A stretch of DNA of 64,000 nt from Allorhizobium undicola ORS 992 = ATCC 700741 (GCF_000621665.1 NZ_KK211328.1:1288-65287); one strand, 5' to 3'; shown: positions 35,024 through 45,242, counted from the first letter of the stretch. Numbers and translations: made by a program. Notes: generated from the letters alone by a model not told the origin.

Positions 35024-35867
35024 TGCTGTATCTCCTCCGGCTCCAGAATTGCAGCAGGTTGATGACGAGCAGCATGACAAAGGAGATGATCAGCATGATG
35101 CAGGCAATGGAGGTGGCGCCCGCATAATTGAACTCCTCCAGCCGGATGACGATCAGCAGCGGCGCGATTTCCGAGACATAGGGAATATTGCCGGCAATGA
35201 AGATGACCGAGCCGTATTCGCCGACCGCCCGCGCAAAGGCCAGCGCAAAGCCTGTGAGAATGGCCGGAACCAGCGCTGGCAGCAGCACGCGGGTGATGGT
35301 CTGGAAGCGGTTGGCGCCAAGCGTTGCGGCGGCTTCCTCCACCTCCCGGTCGATCTCTTCCATCACCGGCTGCACGGTGCGCACCACGAAGGGCAGGCCC
35401 ACGAAGACCAGCGCCACGACGATGCCAAGCGGCGTGAAGGCGATTTTCAGCCCCAGCGGCTGGAACAGCGCCCCCACCCAGCCCTTGGGCGCGTAAAGCG
35501 CGGCAAGCGCAATGCCCGCAACCGCCGTGGGCAGCGCAAAGGGCAGATCGATGATGGCATCCATCAGGCGGCGGCCGGGAAACTGGTAGCGCACCAGCAC
35601 CCAGGCCGTCAGCGTGCCGAACACCACATTGACGGCGGCGGCAATCAGCGCGCAGCCGAAACTGACCTTCAGCGCCTGCACGGTGCGCTCGTCGGTGGCA
35701 AGGGCGGCAAACTCGGCCCAGCCAATGCTGCTGGAGCGCCAGACAAGCGCGGCCAGCGGAATGAGGATGATGATGGTGAGATAGAAAATCGTGTAGCCGA
35801 GCGTCAGCCCGAAACCCGGCAGGATGCTTGGCTGGCGCCATTTACTCATGAAACTGCCTGTCGTCAT
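35013..35867 (-). CDS. cysT: Sulfate ABC transporter permease CysT
   Basis: About 284 residues, six hydrophobic segments. Seen: [16 protein letters not shown] at the N-terminus, the EAA loop [20 protein letters not shown] and [18 protein letters not shown]. The start is uncertain: ATG at 35867 or ATG at 35849 (MSKWRQ), the latter with AGG seven nt upstream. Partner of CysW in the membrane channel. A 13-bp perfect hairpin lies between it and sbp. Confidence 0.92.
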   Translation of the reverse strand: MTTGSFMSKWRQPSILPGFGLTLGYTIFYLTIIILIPLAALVWRSSSIGWAEFAALATDERTVQALKVSFGCALIAAAVNVVFGTLTAWVLVRYQFPGRRLMDAIIDLPFALPTAVAGIALAALYAPKGWVGALFQPLGLKIAFTPLGIVVALVFVGLPFVVRTVQPVMEEIDREVEEAAATLGANRFQTITRVLLPALVPAILTGFALAFARAVGEYGSVIFIAGNIPYVSEIAPLLIVIRLEEFNYAGATSIACIMLIISFVMLLVINLLQFWSRRRYSNVR

Positions 35868-35907
35868 GTCCCCGTCTTTTTGTTTATGCCATGAAACGAA
35901 CCGGCAA

Positions 35908-35940
35908 GACACCCCGGCGGGCAAAAGCCGCCGGGGTGTC
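35908..35940 (-). promoter_or_regulatory. Intercistronic hairpin between sbp and cysT
   Basis: Perfect 13-bp GC-rich stem GACACCCCGGCGG/CCGCCGGGGTGTC with a 7-nt loop and no T-tract. It lies after the binding-protein stop and before the permease gene. Such structures commonly stabilise upstream mRNA or attenuate transcription, giving excess binding protein; that role is inferred. Confidence 0.7.
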
Positions 35941-35962
35941 GATGCCGGAGATAATGTCCCGA

Positions 35963-36982
35963 TTATTTGCCGGGCTTGTAGATCTGGTCGAAGATGCCGC
36001 CATCGCCGAAATGCTGCGGCTGTACCTTGGCCCAGCCGCCAAAGATCGGGTCGTCGATGCTGACAAGCTCAAGCTTGGGCAGCGGCTTGACATCGGCGGG
36101 CACCAGTTCGGGCTTGGAGGGGCGGTAGAAATTCTTCGCCGCGATCGTCTGGCCCTCGGCGGAATAGAGATAGGTAAGATAGGCTTCCGCCACCTTGCGC
36201 GTACCCTTGGCATCGGCATTGCCGTCCACCACCGTCACCGGCGGCTCGGCCAGAATGGAGAGTTTGGGCACGACGATCTCGAAATCATCGGAGGCGAACT
36301 CCTCCTTGGCGAGATAGGCTTCGTTTTCCCAGGCAATCAGCACGTCGCCAATCTGGCGCTGGGCGAAGGTGACAGTGGAGCCGCGCGCACCGGTATCCAG
36401 CACGGGGGCGCGCTTGTAGATCTCGGCCACGTAGTCGCGCACCTTCTGCTCATCACCGTTGAACTGTTTATAGGCCCAGGCCCAGGCGGCCAGATAGTTC
36501 CACCGCGCGCCCCCTGAGGTTTTCGGATTGGGGGTGACGATCTGGATGTCGCCCTTCACCAGATCCTGCCAGTCATGGATGTTCTTGGGGTTGCCCTTGC
36601 GCACCAGGAAAACGATGGTGGAGGTATAGGGCGAGGAATTGTTGGGCAGGCGCTTGCGCCAGTCTGCCGGGATTTTTTTTGTTTCCTTGGCAATGGCGTC
36701 GATATCGCCTTCCAGCGCCAGCGTCACGACATCGGCATCCAGCCCGTCGATGACCGAGCGGGCCTGCTTGCCGGAGCCGCCATGCGATTGCTGGATGGTC
36801 ACGGTTTCGCCCGTCTCGCTCTTCCAGTGTTTGGCGAAGGCGGCGTTATAGGCCTTGTAGAATTCCCGCGTCGGATCGTAGGACACGTTGAGAAGCTTGG
36901 TATCGGCCAATGCGGGCGCAACCCCTGCCACGGCCAGCGAAAGTCCCAGCGCCGCCACACCCAGTTTCGTCCAAAGTTTCAT
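35963..36982 (-). CDS. sbp: Periplasmic sulfate-binding protein
   Basis: 339-residue precursor with signal peptide ending [11 protein letters not shown]. Mature protein begins [17 protein letters not shown], the hallmark of Sbp/CysP; also [40 protein letters not shown] and a C-terminal [19 protein letters not shown]. First gene of the importer operon. GGAGG nine nt before the ATG at 36982 supports that start; a GTG two codons upstream is possible. The leader has CTACT/AGTAG inverted bases near 37019-37033, a possible operator. Confidence 0.93.
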   Translation of the reverse strand: MKLWTKLGVAALGLSLAVAGVAPALADTKLLNVSYDPTREFYKAYNAAFAKHWKSETGETVTIQQSHGGSGKQARSVIDGLDADVVTLALEGDIDAIAKETKKIPADWRKRLPNNSSPYTSTIVFLVRKGNPKNIHDWQDLVKGDIQIVTPNPKTSGGARWNYLAAWAWAYKQFNGDEQKVRDYVAEIYKRAPVLDTGARGSTVTFAQRQIGDVLIAWENEAYLAKEEFASDDFEIVVPKLSILAEPPVTVVDGNADAKGTRKVAEAYLTYLYSAEGQTIAAKNFYRPSKPELVPADVKPLPKLELVSIDDPIFGGWAKVQPQHFGDGGIFDQIYKPGK

Positions 36983-37165
36983 CAGCACATGCCTCCATCT
37001 CTCTTGCTCCTGAAGGCTACTAAACTAGTAGATTTAGTCAATCGTGGCCGAAAAATAGCAAAATCCGGGTTATGCAAAGGCTGATCCGCAACCGGGTTCT
37101 TGCGTCAAACCCCGCTATGCAAGGTGGATTTACGCTGAAAACGGCGTTTGGCAGAAAATTGCGAC

Positions 37166-38155
37166 TTACCGATTTTTGGCAATACCCAGCAATTCGGCGT
37201 CCAGCGCATCGAGAAAACTTTCGGCGATGGCGGCTGAAAAGCCGAGATCATGCGGCCCGAAACGGCTTGCCACGCGCATATCCACCAGCACCGTTTCCTC
37301 TTCCTCGCGCAGGCGGATGACGAGATCGAAGGGCAGGCCCAGAAGCCGTTGGCGCGTGACGCCTTGCAGGCGCACCACGCCTTCCGGCTCGCCGTCATCG
37401 GGTTGCTGGATATTCACAACGTCGGCGGGGATGATGGCAGCCGCCGCAGAGGCGGGCCGTGGCTGCGGCACGGGCGCCTTTTGCGGCGCGGCGGGCAGCG
37501 GCTCGGCGGCAGACGGGGAAACGCCCCGAGGGCTCGGCACGGGAATGATGGCGGGGGCTTGCAGGCTGTTGCGCAATTGCAGCTCCGGCTGGGCGTGGCG
37601 CAAGCCCCGCCTTTCGGTTATCGTCAGCCGCTGCGCTGCCGCCACCTGCATGACCACCTGATAGACGCGGTCCAGCGCGCCATCATAGCGGCGCACCGTC
37701 AATTCCGGATAGGCCGCCCGCTGGAGGCCCGCTTGGGCGGCAAGGCGCGATGGCGGTCGCGGCAGCCATTTCTGCGCCGTAAGCGGCGTATCGATCCAGT
37801 CCGGCGCATCCGCCGGATCGCTTGCCACCTCGTAAAGCGGCGGATAATCCTGATAGCGCAGCACGGCAAAGGCCAGCACGCAAAGCGGCAGGGCGGCCAG
37901 CACCAATGCCCTGAGCGCGGCAACCCCACCTTCCGCCCCCACCTGCCACAAACGCCACAGCCCCGCCAGCGCCAGCAGCACGGACAGGGCGGCAAGAGCA
38001 GCGGCGACAAGCACCAGCGCCACGAAATTCGGCGTCTGTAGCGTGCCGAAACGATAGAGCAGCCAGCCCAGAAGCAGCATCAGCACCGCAAAGGCCGAAA
38101 GCCGCCGCGCCAGCCGCGCCGCGGCTGAAACCGGACGAACATAGCGCAGCGTCAT
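37166..38155 (-). CDS. DUF1499 membrane protein
   Basis: 329 residues. Two or three hydrophobic segments within residues ~18-110, then a soluble DUF1499 domain with RYQDYPPLYEVASDPADAPDW and VYQVVMQVAAAQRLTITERRG. A Pro/Ala-rich insertion around residues 220-255 interrupts it. DUF1499 has no established biochemical function. The start at 38155 avoids a 26-residue extension that does not look like a signal. It stands alone, divergent from a LacI-type regulator. Confidence 0.8.
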   Translation of the reverse strand: MTLRYVRPVSAAARLARRLSAFAVLMLLLGWLLYRFGTLQTPNFVALVLVAAALAALSVLLALAGLWRLWQVGAEGGVAALRALVLAALPLCVLAFAVLRYQDYPPLYEVASDPADAPDWIDTPLTAQKWLPRPPSRLAAQAGLQRAAYPELTVRRYDGALDRVYQVVMQVAAAQRLTITERRGLRHAQPELQLRNSLQAPAIIPVPSPRGVSPSAAEPLPAAPQKAPVPQPRPASAAAAIIPADVVNIQQPDDGEPEGVVRLQGVTRQRLLGLPFDLVIRLREEEETVLVDMRVASRFGPHDLGFSAAIAESFLDALDAELLGIAKNR

Positions 38156-38388
38156 GCAACAGGCACCATAGGAAAACTCCGGGAGAAACTGCGTTTGATA
38201 AACGCAGAAACGACGCGGTAAGTGTAGGCGCAACTGCGCGCAATAGAAACCCTGCCGCCAGCGTCTGGAGTGCTCTCCACCGGCAAAAGCCTTTGCAGAA
38301 AAATAAAATGTTCAAAAAATAGCAATTTCCTGCAAAGGTCGGAGCCGGACAGGAGGGAGAGACGGGAATCATCCTGCAAAGGCCTGGA

Positions 38389-38433
38389 GCATTTCCAGGA
38401 TAAGTGTAGTCACGGTTTTCCGTCCGGAAATGC
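38389..38433. repeat. REP-like palindrome, family A
   Basis: GCATTTCCAGGATAAGTG, TAGTCACGG, TTTTCCGTCCGGAAATGC. Located between the DUF1499 gene and the LacI-type regulator; inverse orientation to the copies at 9192/9247. Confidence 0.7.
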
Positions 38434-38522
38434 GGGAAAACAGAAGCTCAGAGCCGCTTTGCGCCGTTACGCAAGACGTTTTCGTGACAATGCTCTGGGG
38501 GCGAGAAAAGCAAGGGGGGCAC

Positions 38523-39566
38523 ATGCAAGGGTGGGGCAGCTTGAAAAATTCACGCAAGACATCGAGCAAGATTACATTGACGGAGGTTGCGCAGAAGGTG
38601 GGGGTCAGTCCCATCACCGTTTCGCGGGCGCTGAACAAGCCGGAAAAAGTCTCGCCGCATCTGCGCGAGACGATCCTGAAAGCGGTGGAGGAAACCGGCT
38701 ATGTTCCGGATTTCGCCGCCCGTGCGCTTGCCAGCCGCCACAGCAATCTCGTCGGCGTGTTGACCTCGCTTCTCGGCAGCAGCGTCTTTCCCCCCGTCAT
38801 GCGCGGGCTGGAAGATCGTGCCCACGGCACCGGCATCCGCCTGCAATATGCCAATACCCGCTACGATCCCAAGGAGGAGATCTACCAGCTCAAGCAGTTT
38901 TGCGGCCAAAACCCCACGGGCATCCTCATCGGCGGCGTACAGCTCGATCCTGTCGTGCTGGATATTCTGCGCCAGACCACCTGTCCCGTGGTGCAGTTCA
39001 TCGATATTTCCCTGCCGCCCGTGGACATGGCCGTGGGCATCAACAACGCGGCCGCAGGCGTGGCGGCGGTCGAGCATTTGCGCCAGCAAGGCTATCGCCG
39101 CATCGCCTTCATTGCCTCGCGCCTCGATATTCCGGTCCGTATGCGGCTTTCCGGTTTCCAGACCCGGCTGGAGGAGGAAGGCCTCTACCGGGAAGATCTG
39201 GTGGTGATGATCGGCGCCGAATCCGGCGTTACCGCAGCCGGACCGGTGCTGGACCAGCTCTATGCAATCGAACCGGAACTGGACGCGATTTTCTGCGCCA
39301 CCGACGAAATCGCCACCGGCTTCCTGTTCGAATGCCAGCGACGGGGCATTGCCGTTCCCGACCGGCTTGGCATATGCGGCTTCACCGATCTCGAATTCGC
39401 GGCCTATACCGTGCCCAGCCTCACCTCGATCCGCACGCCACTCTATGCGCTGGGCTACAAGGGCCTCGACATGGTGTTGCGCGCCCGCGAAGGCAGGGTT
39501 TCCGAAAAGGTCGTGGATATGGGGTTCGAGCTTGTGGCGCGCGATTCAACCCGGCGCAAGGGCTGA
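38523..39566 (+). CDS. LacI/GntR-type transcriptional regulator
   Basis: 347 residues. N-terminal LacI HTH (TLTEVAQKVGVSPITVSRAL, residues ~17-36) with hinge GYVPDFAARALASRHSNLVG, then a periplasmic-binding-protein-like effector domain (IGGVQLDPVVLDIL, DRLGICGFTDLEFAAYTVPS). Resembles gluconate-type (GntR) repressors. AAGGGGGGCAC before the ATG at 38523 sets the start. No sugar-catabolic gene is adjacent, so targets lie elsewhere or are unknown. Confidence 0.85.
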   Translation: MQGWGSLKNSRKTSSKITLTEVAQKVGVSPITVSRALNKPEKVSPHLRETILKAVEETGYVPDFAARALASRHSNLVGVLTSLLGSSVFPPVMRGLEDRAHGTGIRLQYANTRYDPKEEIYQLKQFCGQNPTGILIGGVQLDPVVLDILRQTTCPVVQFIDISLPPVDMAVGINNAAAGVAAVEHLRQQGYRRIAFIASRLDIPVRMRLSGFQTRLEEEGLYREDLVVMIGAESGVTAAGPVLDQLYAIEPELDAIFCATDEIATGFLFECQRRGIAVPDRLGICGFTDLEFAAYTVPSLTSIRTPLYALGYKGLDMVLRAREGRVSEKVVDMGFELVARDSTRRKG

Positions 39567-39625
39567 GCGCAGGTCCGCAAAAGCGTGCAAGCAAAAGTTT
39601 CAGGCGCGTCCTTTGTGCGTTTGAT

Positions 39626-39871
39626 CACAGTACACGACGCTACGGTTTTGCGTGTGGTTTACCCCCCTCTGTCCTGCCGGACATCTCCCCCTCAAGGGGG
39701 GAGATCGGCAAGATCAAGGCCCTGCCTAAATTCCTGAAAAAGGCCGTCATCACAAATACTTATTGAAGAATGACGCTTTGTCCGTATTGCAATCTCACCT
39801 CTTGAGGGGGAGATGCCTGGCAAGGCAGAGGGGGGTAGGCCACGCCACATGCCTCAGCGTCGTGTACTGTG
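39626..39871. mobile_element. MITE-like element, copy 2
   Basis: Inverted copy of the element at 1721-1967 with 16-bp terminal repeats CACAGTACACGACGCT/AGCGTCGTGTACTGTG that are perfect in this copy. Internal arms contain CCCCCTCTGTCCTGCCGG and matching complements. It lies between the LacI-type gene and the 3' end of cysN. A half family B palindrome follows at 39876-39899. No ORF of its own. Confidence 0.75.
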
Positions 39872-39923
39872 GAGGCTGATAAAACGCACGGCGCTGTAAG
39901 TCGGTATGCAGTCACGAAGCCGT

Positions 39924-41399
39924 TCAGCTATCGAGCTTGTCCAGCACGTCGCGGGCGCGGGCAGCGGTCACGCGGCGCATTTCCACCTCGTCGCGGCGCG
40001 AGGCCATGATTTCGGTGGCCATGATCTGGTCGGCAAGATCGGCTGGCAGCGACAGGATCACCCTGCCCTCTTCCGCATGAAGACCACCGAGATCGGAGCG
40101 CTTGGCCGTGATCATGCCGCCGGCCACCGTATTGTTGGTGTCGGGATCGATCAGGATGAAGGCGCCGGTGGCGCGGTTCAGCTCGTAAGGGTCGAAAATC
40201 GCCTTTTCATCGAAATCGAGATGCACCTTGCCGATGGCGTTCATGTCGAGGCTGGTGGCGGGGTTCCATTTGCCGCTCTTCAGTTCCAGCGCCGAAACGG
40301 GCGTGACCAGCACGCGCTGGCGTCGTGCGCCGCTCTTCAGCCAGTAGCGCTTGTTGGGCTGGATGCCGCCCGGTTGCAGCGCCACGATCTGCGCATCGAA
40401 GGCAAGGCCGGTCAGCGGCTGGGCTTCCAGCGAGACGATCATGTCGCCGCGCGATACATCCACCTGACGGTCCAGCACCAGCGTGATGGCATCCCCCGCC
40501 ACGGCGGCATTGCGCACCAGATCGAAGGTGACGATCTGCTTGACATTGGCAATGGCGCCCGACGGCAGAACGGCAACACTGTCACCCGGCTTGACGGCCC
40601 CGCCGGCCACCGTGCCCTGATAGCCACGGAAGCTTTCCCCCGGACGGGAAACGCGCTGCACCGGCAGGCGGAAACCCGTGGACTGCGCGCCGCGCACCGG
40701 CGCAAGCTCCAGCGTTTCCACCAGCGTCGGCCCGTCATACCACGGCATGACGGCTTTGCCGGAATAAACGACGTTTTCGCCCTTCAGCGCCGACATCGGA
40801 ATGGCTGTAACCTGACGCACGCCGAGCGTCAGCGCGATTTCGCGGAATTCGCTGGAAATCGCCTCGAAACCGGCGCGGTCGTAATCGGTGAGGTCGATCT
40901 TGTTGACCGCCAGCACGAATTGCTTGATGCCCATCAGCGAGGCGATGGTGGCGTGGCGGCGGGTCTGTTCGAGAATGCCGGCGCGGGCATCGACCAGCAG
41001 CACGGCGAGATCGGCGGTGGAGGCCCCCGTTGCCATGTTGCGGGTATATTGCTCATGACCGGGCGTGTCGGCCACGATGAAGGAGCGCTTGTCGGTGGCG
41101 AAATAGCGATAGGCGACATCGATGGTGATGCCCTGTTCGCGCTCGGCCTGGAGACCATCCAGCAGCAGCGCGAAATCCGGCAGGCCCAGATCGTTCTGCT
41201 TGCCGCTGTCACGCTTGAGCGTGGCGGCCTGGTCTTCCTTGACGGCCTTGGTATCCCAAAGCAGGCGGCCGATCAGCGTGGACTTGCCATCATCGACGGA
41301 GCCGCAGGTGATGAGCCGCAGCGGGCGCGTATCGCGAAGCTTGGCGGCGGTTTCCACCTGAGGCTCGGCGGTGGCGAGGGAGTTGGCGCTGGCGGTCAT
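39924..41399 (-). CDS. cysN: ATP sulfurylase GTPase subunit
   Basis: 491-residue EF-Tu-like GTPase that drives adenylyl-sulfate formation by CysD. G1 GSVDDGKSTLIGRLLWD, G3 DTPGHEQYTRNMATGAS, G4 NKIDL. The protein ends after the beta-barrel domains; the APS-kinase (CysC) fusion common in rhizobial NodQ/CysNC is absent, which fits direct APS reduction by CysH. The start is 1 nt after the cysD stop. Last gene of cysH-cysD-cysN. Confidence 0.93.
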   Translation of the reverse strand: MTASANSLATAEPQVETAAKLRDTRPLRLITCGSVDDGKSTLIGRLLWDTKAVKEDQAATLKRDSGKQNDLGLPDFALLLDGLQAEREQGITIDVAYRYFATDKRSFIVADTPGHEQYTRNMATGASTADLAVLLVDARAGILEQTRRHATIASLMGIKQFVLAVNKIDLTDYDRAGFEAISSEFREIALTLGVRQVTAIPMSALKGENVVYSGKAVMPWYDGPTLVETLELAPVRGAQSTGFRLPVQRVSRPGESFRGYQGTVAGGAVKPGDSVAVLPSGAIANVKQIVTFDLVRNAAVAGDAITLVLDRQVDVSRGDMIVSLEAQPLTGLAFDAQIVALQPGGIQPNKRYWLKSGARRQRVLVTPVSALELKSGKWNPATSLDMNAIGKVHLDFDEKAIFDPYELNRATGAFILIDPDTNNTVAGGMITAKRSDLGGLHAEEGRVILSLPADLADQIMATEIMASRRDEVEMRRVTAARARDVLDKLDS

Positions 41400-41400
41400 C

Positions 41401-42357
41401 TCAGAAATATCCTTCGCGTTTCTTCTTTTCCATGGAGCCGGACTGGTCGCGGTCGATGGCGCGGCCCTGACGCTCGGACACCGTGGCGATTTCAAGCTCG
41501 GCAATCACATCGTCCAGCGTTTCCGCCTGCGACCGGATGGCGCCGGTCAGCGGGAAGCAGCCGAGCGTGCGGAAGCGGATCATGCCTTCCTTCTTTTCCT
41601 CGCCGGGCAGCAGTTCCAGCCGCTCGTCCTCGGCCAGGATCATCATGCCGTCGCGCTCGATATAAGGCCGGTTGGCGGCAAAATAGAGCGGCACCAGCGG
41701 AATATTCTCCGCCTGGATGTAACGCCAGATGTCCACTTCCGTCCAGTTGGACAGCGGGAAGGCGCGCACGCTTTCGCCCCGGCGGATCATGCCGTTATAA
41801 AGGTTCCACAATTCCGGGCGCTGGTTGCGCGGATCCCATTTGTGATCGGGCGTGCGGAAGGAATAAATGCGCTCCTTGGCGCGCGAGGCTTCCTCGTCGC
41901 GGCGCGCACCGCCAAAGGCGGCATCGTATTTGCCCGCATCCAGCGCCTGACGCAGCGCTTCCGTCTTCATGATGTCGGTATAAAGCGCCGAACCGTGGCT
42001 GAAAGGCGTGACATTCTCGGCTTTGCCGCGCGGATTGGTGTGCACCACCAGATCGAGATCGTAGCGGCGGGCCATCTCGTCGCGGAAGGCGATCATTTCC
42101 TTGAATTTCCAGCCGGTATCGATGTGCAGCAGCGGAAACGGCACCCGGCCCGGATAAAAGGCCTTGCGCGCCAGATGCAGCAGCACGGAACTGTCCTTGC
42201 CGATGGAATAGAGCATGACGGGATTGTCGAACTCTGCCGCAACCTCGCGAAAAATATGGATGGCCTCGTTTTCCAGCGCCTTCAGATGCGGGTCGAGCGG
42301 CGTGCGCGGGGCGGCATCCTTGGAATGCGGATCGAATTCTGACTGATGCAAATGCAT
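41401..42357 (-). CDS. cysD: ATP sulfurylase catalytic subunit
   Basis: 318 residues. PP-loop motif [34 protein letters not shown], and the C-terminus [14 protein letters not shown] typical of CysD. Forms APS from sulfate and ATP with CysN. The ATG at 42357 ([11 protein letters not shown]) is preferred; an in-frame start 11 codons upstream is possible. It is 102 bp after cysH. Confidence 0.93.
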   Translation of the reverse strand: MHLHQSEFDPHSKDAAPRTPLDPHLKALENEAIHIFREVAAEFDNPVMLYSIGKDSSVLLHLARKAFYPGRVPFPLLHIDTGWKFKEMIAFRDEMARRYDLDLVVHTNPRGKAENVTPFSHGSALYTDIMKTEALRQALDAGKYDAAFGGARRDEEASRAKERIYSFRTPDHKWDPRNQRPELWNLYNGMIRRGESVRAFPLSNWTEVDIWRYIQAENIPLVPLYFAANRPYIERDGMMILAEDERLELLPGEEKKEGMIRFRTLGCFPLTGAIRSQAETLDDVIAELEIATVSERQGRAIDRDQSGSMEKKKREGYF

Positions 42358-42459
42358 TACCTGACTTCCTGGCAAAGGCGAAACGGCCATTGTCTTTCTA
42401 CCCTCTTGGCGCGAGTCGAACCACCGATAGATGGGCTGCGCGATGAATTGGAAACGTGT

Positions 42460-43209
42460 TCACAAGGCGCTGGAATTAAGCGAGGGAAGTGCAGCTTCCG
42501 GCACATGCAGGCCGCATTCGCGCTTCTCGTCGTTTTCCCACCACCAGCGGCCCGCCCGCTCCGGCTCGCCCGGCTTGATGGCCCGCGTGCAGGGCTCGCA
42601 GCCGATGGAAGGATAGCCGCGCTTGTGCAACGGGTTGGTGGGCACCGCTTCCTTCTCCACATAAGCGGAAATGTCTTCCAGCGACCAGTCGGCCAGCGGA
42701 TTGACCTTGATGAGTTGGCGCTCGGCATCATATTCCGCAAAAGGCGTGGTGGCGCGATTGCCCGATTGTCCCCGGCGCAAGCCCGTGACCCAGATGGCCG
42801 CACCTTGAAGCGCCATGGCCAGCGGCACAAGCTTGCGCACATGACAGCAGGCATGACGCGCTTCAACGCTTTCGTAAAATCCGTTCAGGCCATATTTGGC
42901 GGCATAGGCGTCAATATCGTCCTGCACGGGATGGAAACGGCGAATGGTGATGCCGAAGCGCTCTTCGGTTTCGCCGATCAGATCGGCGGTTTCCTTGAAG
43001 AGACGGCCGGTATCCAGCGTCGAAACCTCGATCTCAGCCCCCGAAAGGGCAATGCCCGCGGTGATGACCTGATCCTCGATGCCGAGACTGGTGGTGAAAA
43101 CGGCGCGCCCGCCTAAAGTGGCCACAAGCCGCAGGCGGGCTTGCAAGTCGAGCGTGGCGAAGGCCGCATCCAGCGCCGCCGCGGCTTCGATTCTGCTTTG
43201 CGATGTCAT
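42460..43209 (-). CDS. cysH: Adenylyl-sulfate (APS) reductase, CysH family
   Basis: 249 residues. Contains CCHVRKL and CEPCTRAI, the CC...CxxC cluster that binds 4Fe-4S in APS-type reductases, and a C-terminal ECGLH with the active-site Cys. This indicates reduction of APS to sulfite without PAPS, matching the lack of CysC. Substrate loop STLDTGRLFKETADLI. First gene of the cluster; the start at 43209 (MTSQSR) is chosen over an upstream in-frame ATG. Confidence 0.92.
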   Translation of the reverse strand: MTSQSRIEAAAALDAAFATLDLQARLRLVATLGGRAVFTTSLGIEDQVITAGIALSGAEIEVSTLDTGRLFKETADLIGETEERFGITIRRFHPVQDDIDAYAAKYGLNGFYESVEARHACCHVRKLVPLAMALQGAAIWVTGLRRGQSGNRATTPFAEYDAERQLIKVNPLADWSLEDISAYVEKEAVPTNPLHKRGYPSIGCEPCTRAIKPGEPERAGRWWWENDEKRECGLHVPEAALPSLNSSAL

Positions 43210-43449
43210 GCCTTGATCCCGGATAAATGAAGGTCGGAAGGTATAGCCTTCCCATATCCGCAATTATCCGCCTTTTTGACGGCACAGAACAGGAATTGCC
43301 TTTCACGCGCTGCGGCGGAAAGAGCAAATATCTCTCACAAGGCCGGAAAAGGGAGTTTTCCGTGCCGCCAGCCGGGAAAACCGGCGGGCTTTGCGGCGTC
43401 TGACACGCGCCGGAAATTCATGGCACATGTTTTCTATAAATTCAATAGA

Positions 43450-44382
43450 CTATTTCGCGGGAAAATACTGGCTGTCCAGGCAGGCGGGTCCGTCGCACAG
43501 CGCCTGCCCCTTGCTGACCAGGTCTTCCATATGCGCAAAAACCGAAAGGGCGGCGGGCATTTTCAGCGCCGGGTCGATGCCGCGATACATGCCATCGACA
43601 ATGGCGGCAATGGTGGTATCGCCCGCCCGCAAACGATTGAGAATGGCCCCTTCGCGCATGAGCCTGTGGGTGCGCATTCCGCTGACCAGCGCACGCGGCT
43701 CCAGCACCGGGCCGCCATGGCCGGGCAGATAGAATCGGTCGTCGCGGGCCAGCAGCTTGTCCATGGATTTCAGATAGGCGCTCATCGAGCCATCCGGCGG
43801 ACCAACCACGGTGGGCGCCCAGGCCATGATGTGATCGCCGGAAAACAGAAGCCCGCTGCCGGCCAGCGCAAAGCAGGCATGGTTTGCCGCGTGGCCCGGC
43901 GTCAGCACTGTTTCCAGCGCCCATCCATCGCCTTCGACAACCTCGCCATCGGCAAGGGTCACATCCGGGCTGAAGGAGAAATGCGAGCTTTTGGCGAAAG
44001 GGTTCGTCTCGCCCGGATGGCAGGGCCGGGAGGGCCGGTGCGGCCCTTCCGCCACCAGAAGTCCGCCCCGCGCCGCCTGAAGGCGCGGTGCCAGCGTCGA
44101 ATGATCCTTATGCGTATGCGTCACGAGAATATGGGTGAGTTCCCGCCCGTCGAGCGCCTTGAGCAGCGCCTCGAAATGCGCCTCGTCATCCGGCCCCGGA
44201 TCAATGACGCATACCGATTTTTCGCCGACAATATAGCTGTTGGTGCCCTGATGCGTCATGGCGCCGATATTATTGGCCGTGACCCGCTCAACGCCCGGCG
44301 CAAGCTGCACGGCTTTTCCGTGGGCGGGCTCGTAGGTTTCGGCAATTTGCCAGGCGGCATTCATGATGGAGAGTTCTGTCAC
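43450..44382 (-). CDS. Metallo-beta-lactamase-fold hydrolase
   Basis: 310 residues. Metal-binding THTHKDHS near residue 88, further ligands in TPGHAANH and LPGHGGP. C-terminal helical extension with HRLMREGAILNRL, a pattern seen in LACTB2/RNase-Z-like and glyoxalase-II-like members. Probably a thioester or nucleic-acid hydrolase; substrate unknown. The start is GTG at 44382 or ATG at 44364, neither with a strong ribosome site. On the same strand as the DJ-1 gene but behind its terminator. Confidence 0.82.
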   Translation of the reverse strand: MTELSIMNAAWQIAETYEPAHGKAVQLAPGVERVTANNIGAMTHQGTNSYIVGEKSVCVIDPGPDDEAHFEALLKALDGRELTHILVTHTHKDHSTLAPRLQAARGGLLVAEGPHRPSRPCHPGETNPFAKSSHFSFSPDVTLADGEVVEGDGWALETVLTPGHAANHACFALAGSGLLFSGDHIMAWAPTVVGPPDGSMSAYLKSMDKLLARDDRFYLPGHGGPVLEPRALVSGMRTHRLMREGAILNRLRAGDTTIAAIVDGMYRGIDPALKMPAALSVFAHMEDLVSKGQALCDGPACLDSQYFPAK

Positions 44383-44462
44383 GCTTTATATTCGATCTCG
44401 ATGAAGGCCATGGGCGCCTCTGCGTTACTGCTACCGCAAGGCGCGGCCCTTGAAAACGCATA

Positions 44463-44492
44463 AAAGCCCCCTTTCCGAAGAAAGAGGGCTTT
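44463..44492 (-). terminator. Intrinsic terminator after the DJ-1/PfpI gene
   Basis: Minus strand reads AAAGCCCTCTTTC, loop TTCG, GAAAGGGGGCTTTT. Thirteen-position stem with one mismatch and a UUCG tetraloop, 15 nt after the stop. Confidence 0.8.
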
Positions 44493-44507
44493 CCGGCAAA
44501 AGCAAGA

Positions 44508-45068
44508 TCAGGCGGCGCGGCGGTCGTGACGGCCTTCCTCGACCTCCTCGACGATCTTTGCCACGAAGGCATCGAGATCACCCGGATTGCGCGAGGTGAT
44601 GATGCCCTGATCGGCAACCACCGTTTCATCCACCCATTTGGCGCCTGCATTTTTCACATCCGTGCGGATGGACTGGTAAGAGGTGGCCTTGCGGCCGCGC
44701 AGCGCATCGGCCTCCACCAGCAGCCACGGACCGTGGCAGACAGCGGCAACCACCTTGCCGGAGGCCACGAAATCGCGCACCACCTGCACGGCCTTCTCAT
44801 CGGCACGCAAAATATCCGGGTTGATCTGGCCGCCGGGAATGACCAGAGCATCGAAGCCGGATGCGGAAACCTCATCGAGCGTGAGATCCACATCCACCGT
44901 GTCGCCCCAGTTCTTGTCGTCCCAGCTCTTGATCGGCTCCTTTTTCAGCGAGGCGATCTTCACCTCCGCGCCCTTTTCCCGCAGCTTTTCCAGCGGCACA
45001 TGCAGTTCCGAGCGCTCATAGCCATCAGTGGCGAGAATAAGGATTTTGGCAGATGTAATGGACGTCAT
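44508..45068 (-). CDS. DJ-1/PfpI family protein (YhbO/PfpI type)
   Basis: 186 residues. Nucleophile elbow AAVCHGPWLLVEA with the conserved Cys and adjacent His, the Glu in DGYERSELHVP, and VIPGGQINPDILR. Family members act as stress-induced deglycases or glyoxalases, or as proteases; the exact activity is disputed. AAGGAGAAAGAC before the ATG at 45068 sets the start; a long in-frame extension upstream overlaps the tRNA region and is rejected. Monocistronic. Confidence 0.88.
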   Translation of the reverse strand: MTSITSAKILILATDGYERSELHVPLEKLREKGAEVKIASLKKEPIKSWDDKNWGDTVDVDLTLDEVSASGFDALVIPGGQINPDILRADEKAVQVVRDFVASGKVVAAVCHGPWLLVEADALRGRKATSYQSIRTDVKNAGAKWVDETVVADQGIITSRNPGDLDAFVAKIVEEVEEGRHDRRAA

Positions 45069-45242
45069 GTCTTTCTCCTTCGGTTGGCTTGGAATTGCAG
45101 GGACAACCCGCAGCCACCGGCAACGTTCCGAAGTTTTTTCCGCCCTCCTTTCACAAAAAACTGCCAAAGGGTGATTGCAGCCCCCGCGATGCTTTGCTAA
45201 GAGCGCTGCACCGCGAGCGAGGCTGATGCTTCGCTCTTTCAT

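Noticed and set aside
38523..39566. LacI-type regulator as controller of the neighbouring cys genes
   Set aside because: Sulfate genes are usually CysB/LysR controlled, a MITE separates them, and no LacI-type dyad was seen before cysH.
39906..41972. 688-codon plus-strand frame opposite cysN and cysD
   Set aside because: Antisense shadow of two conserved sulfate-assimilation genes.
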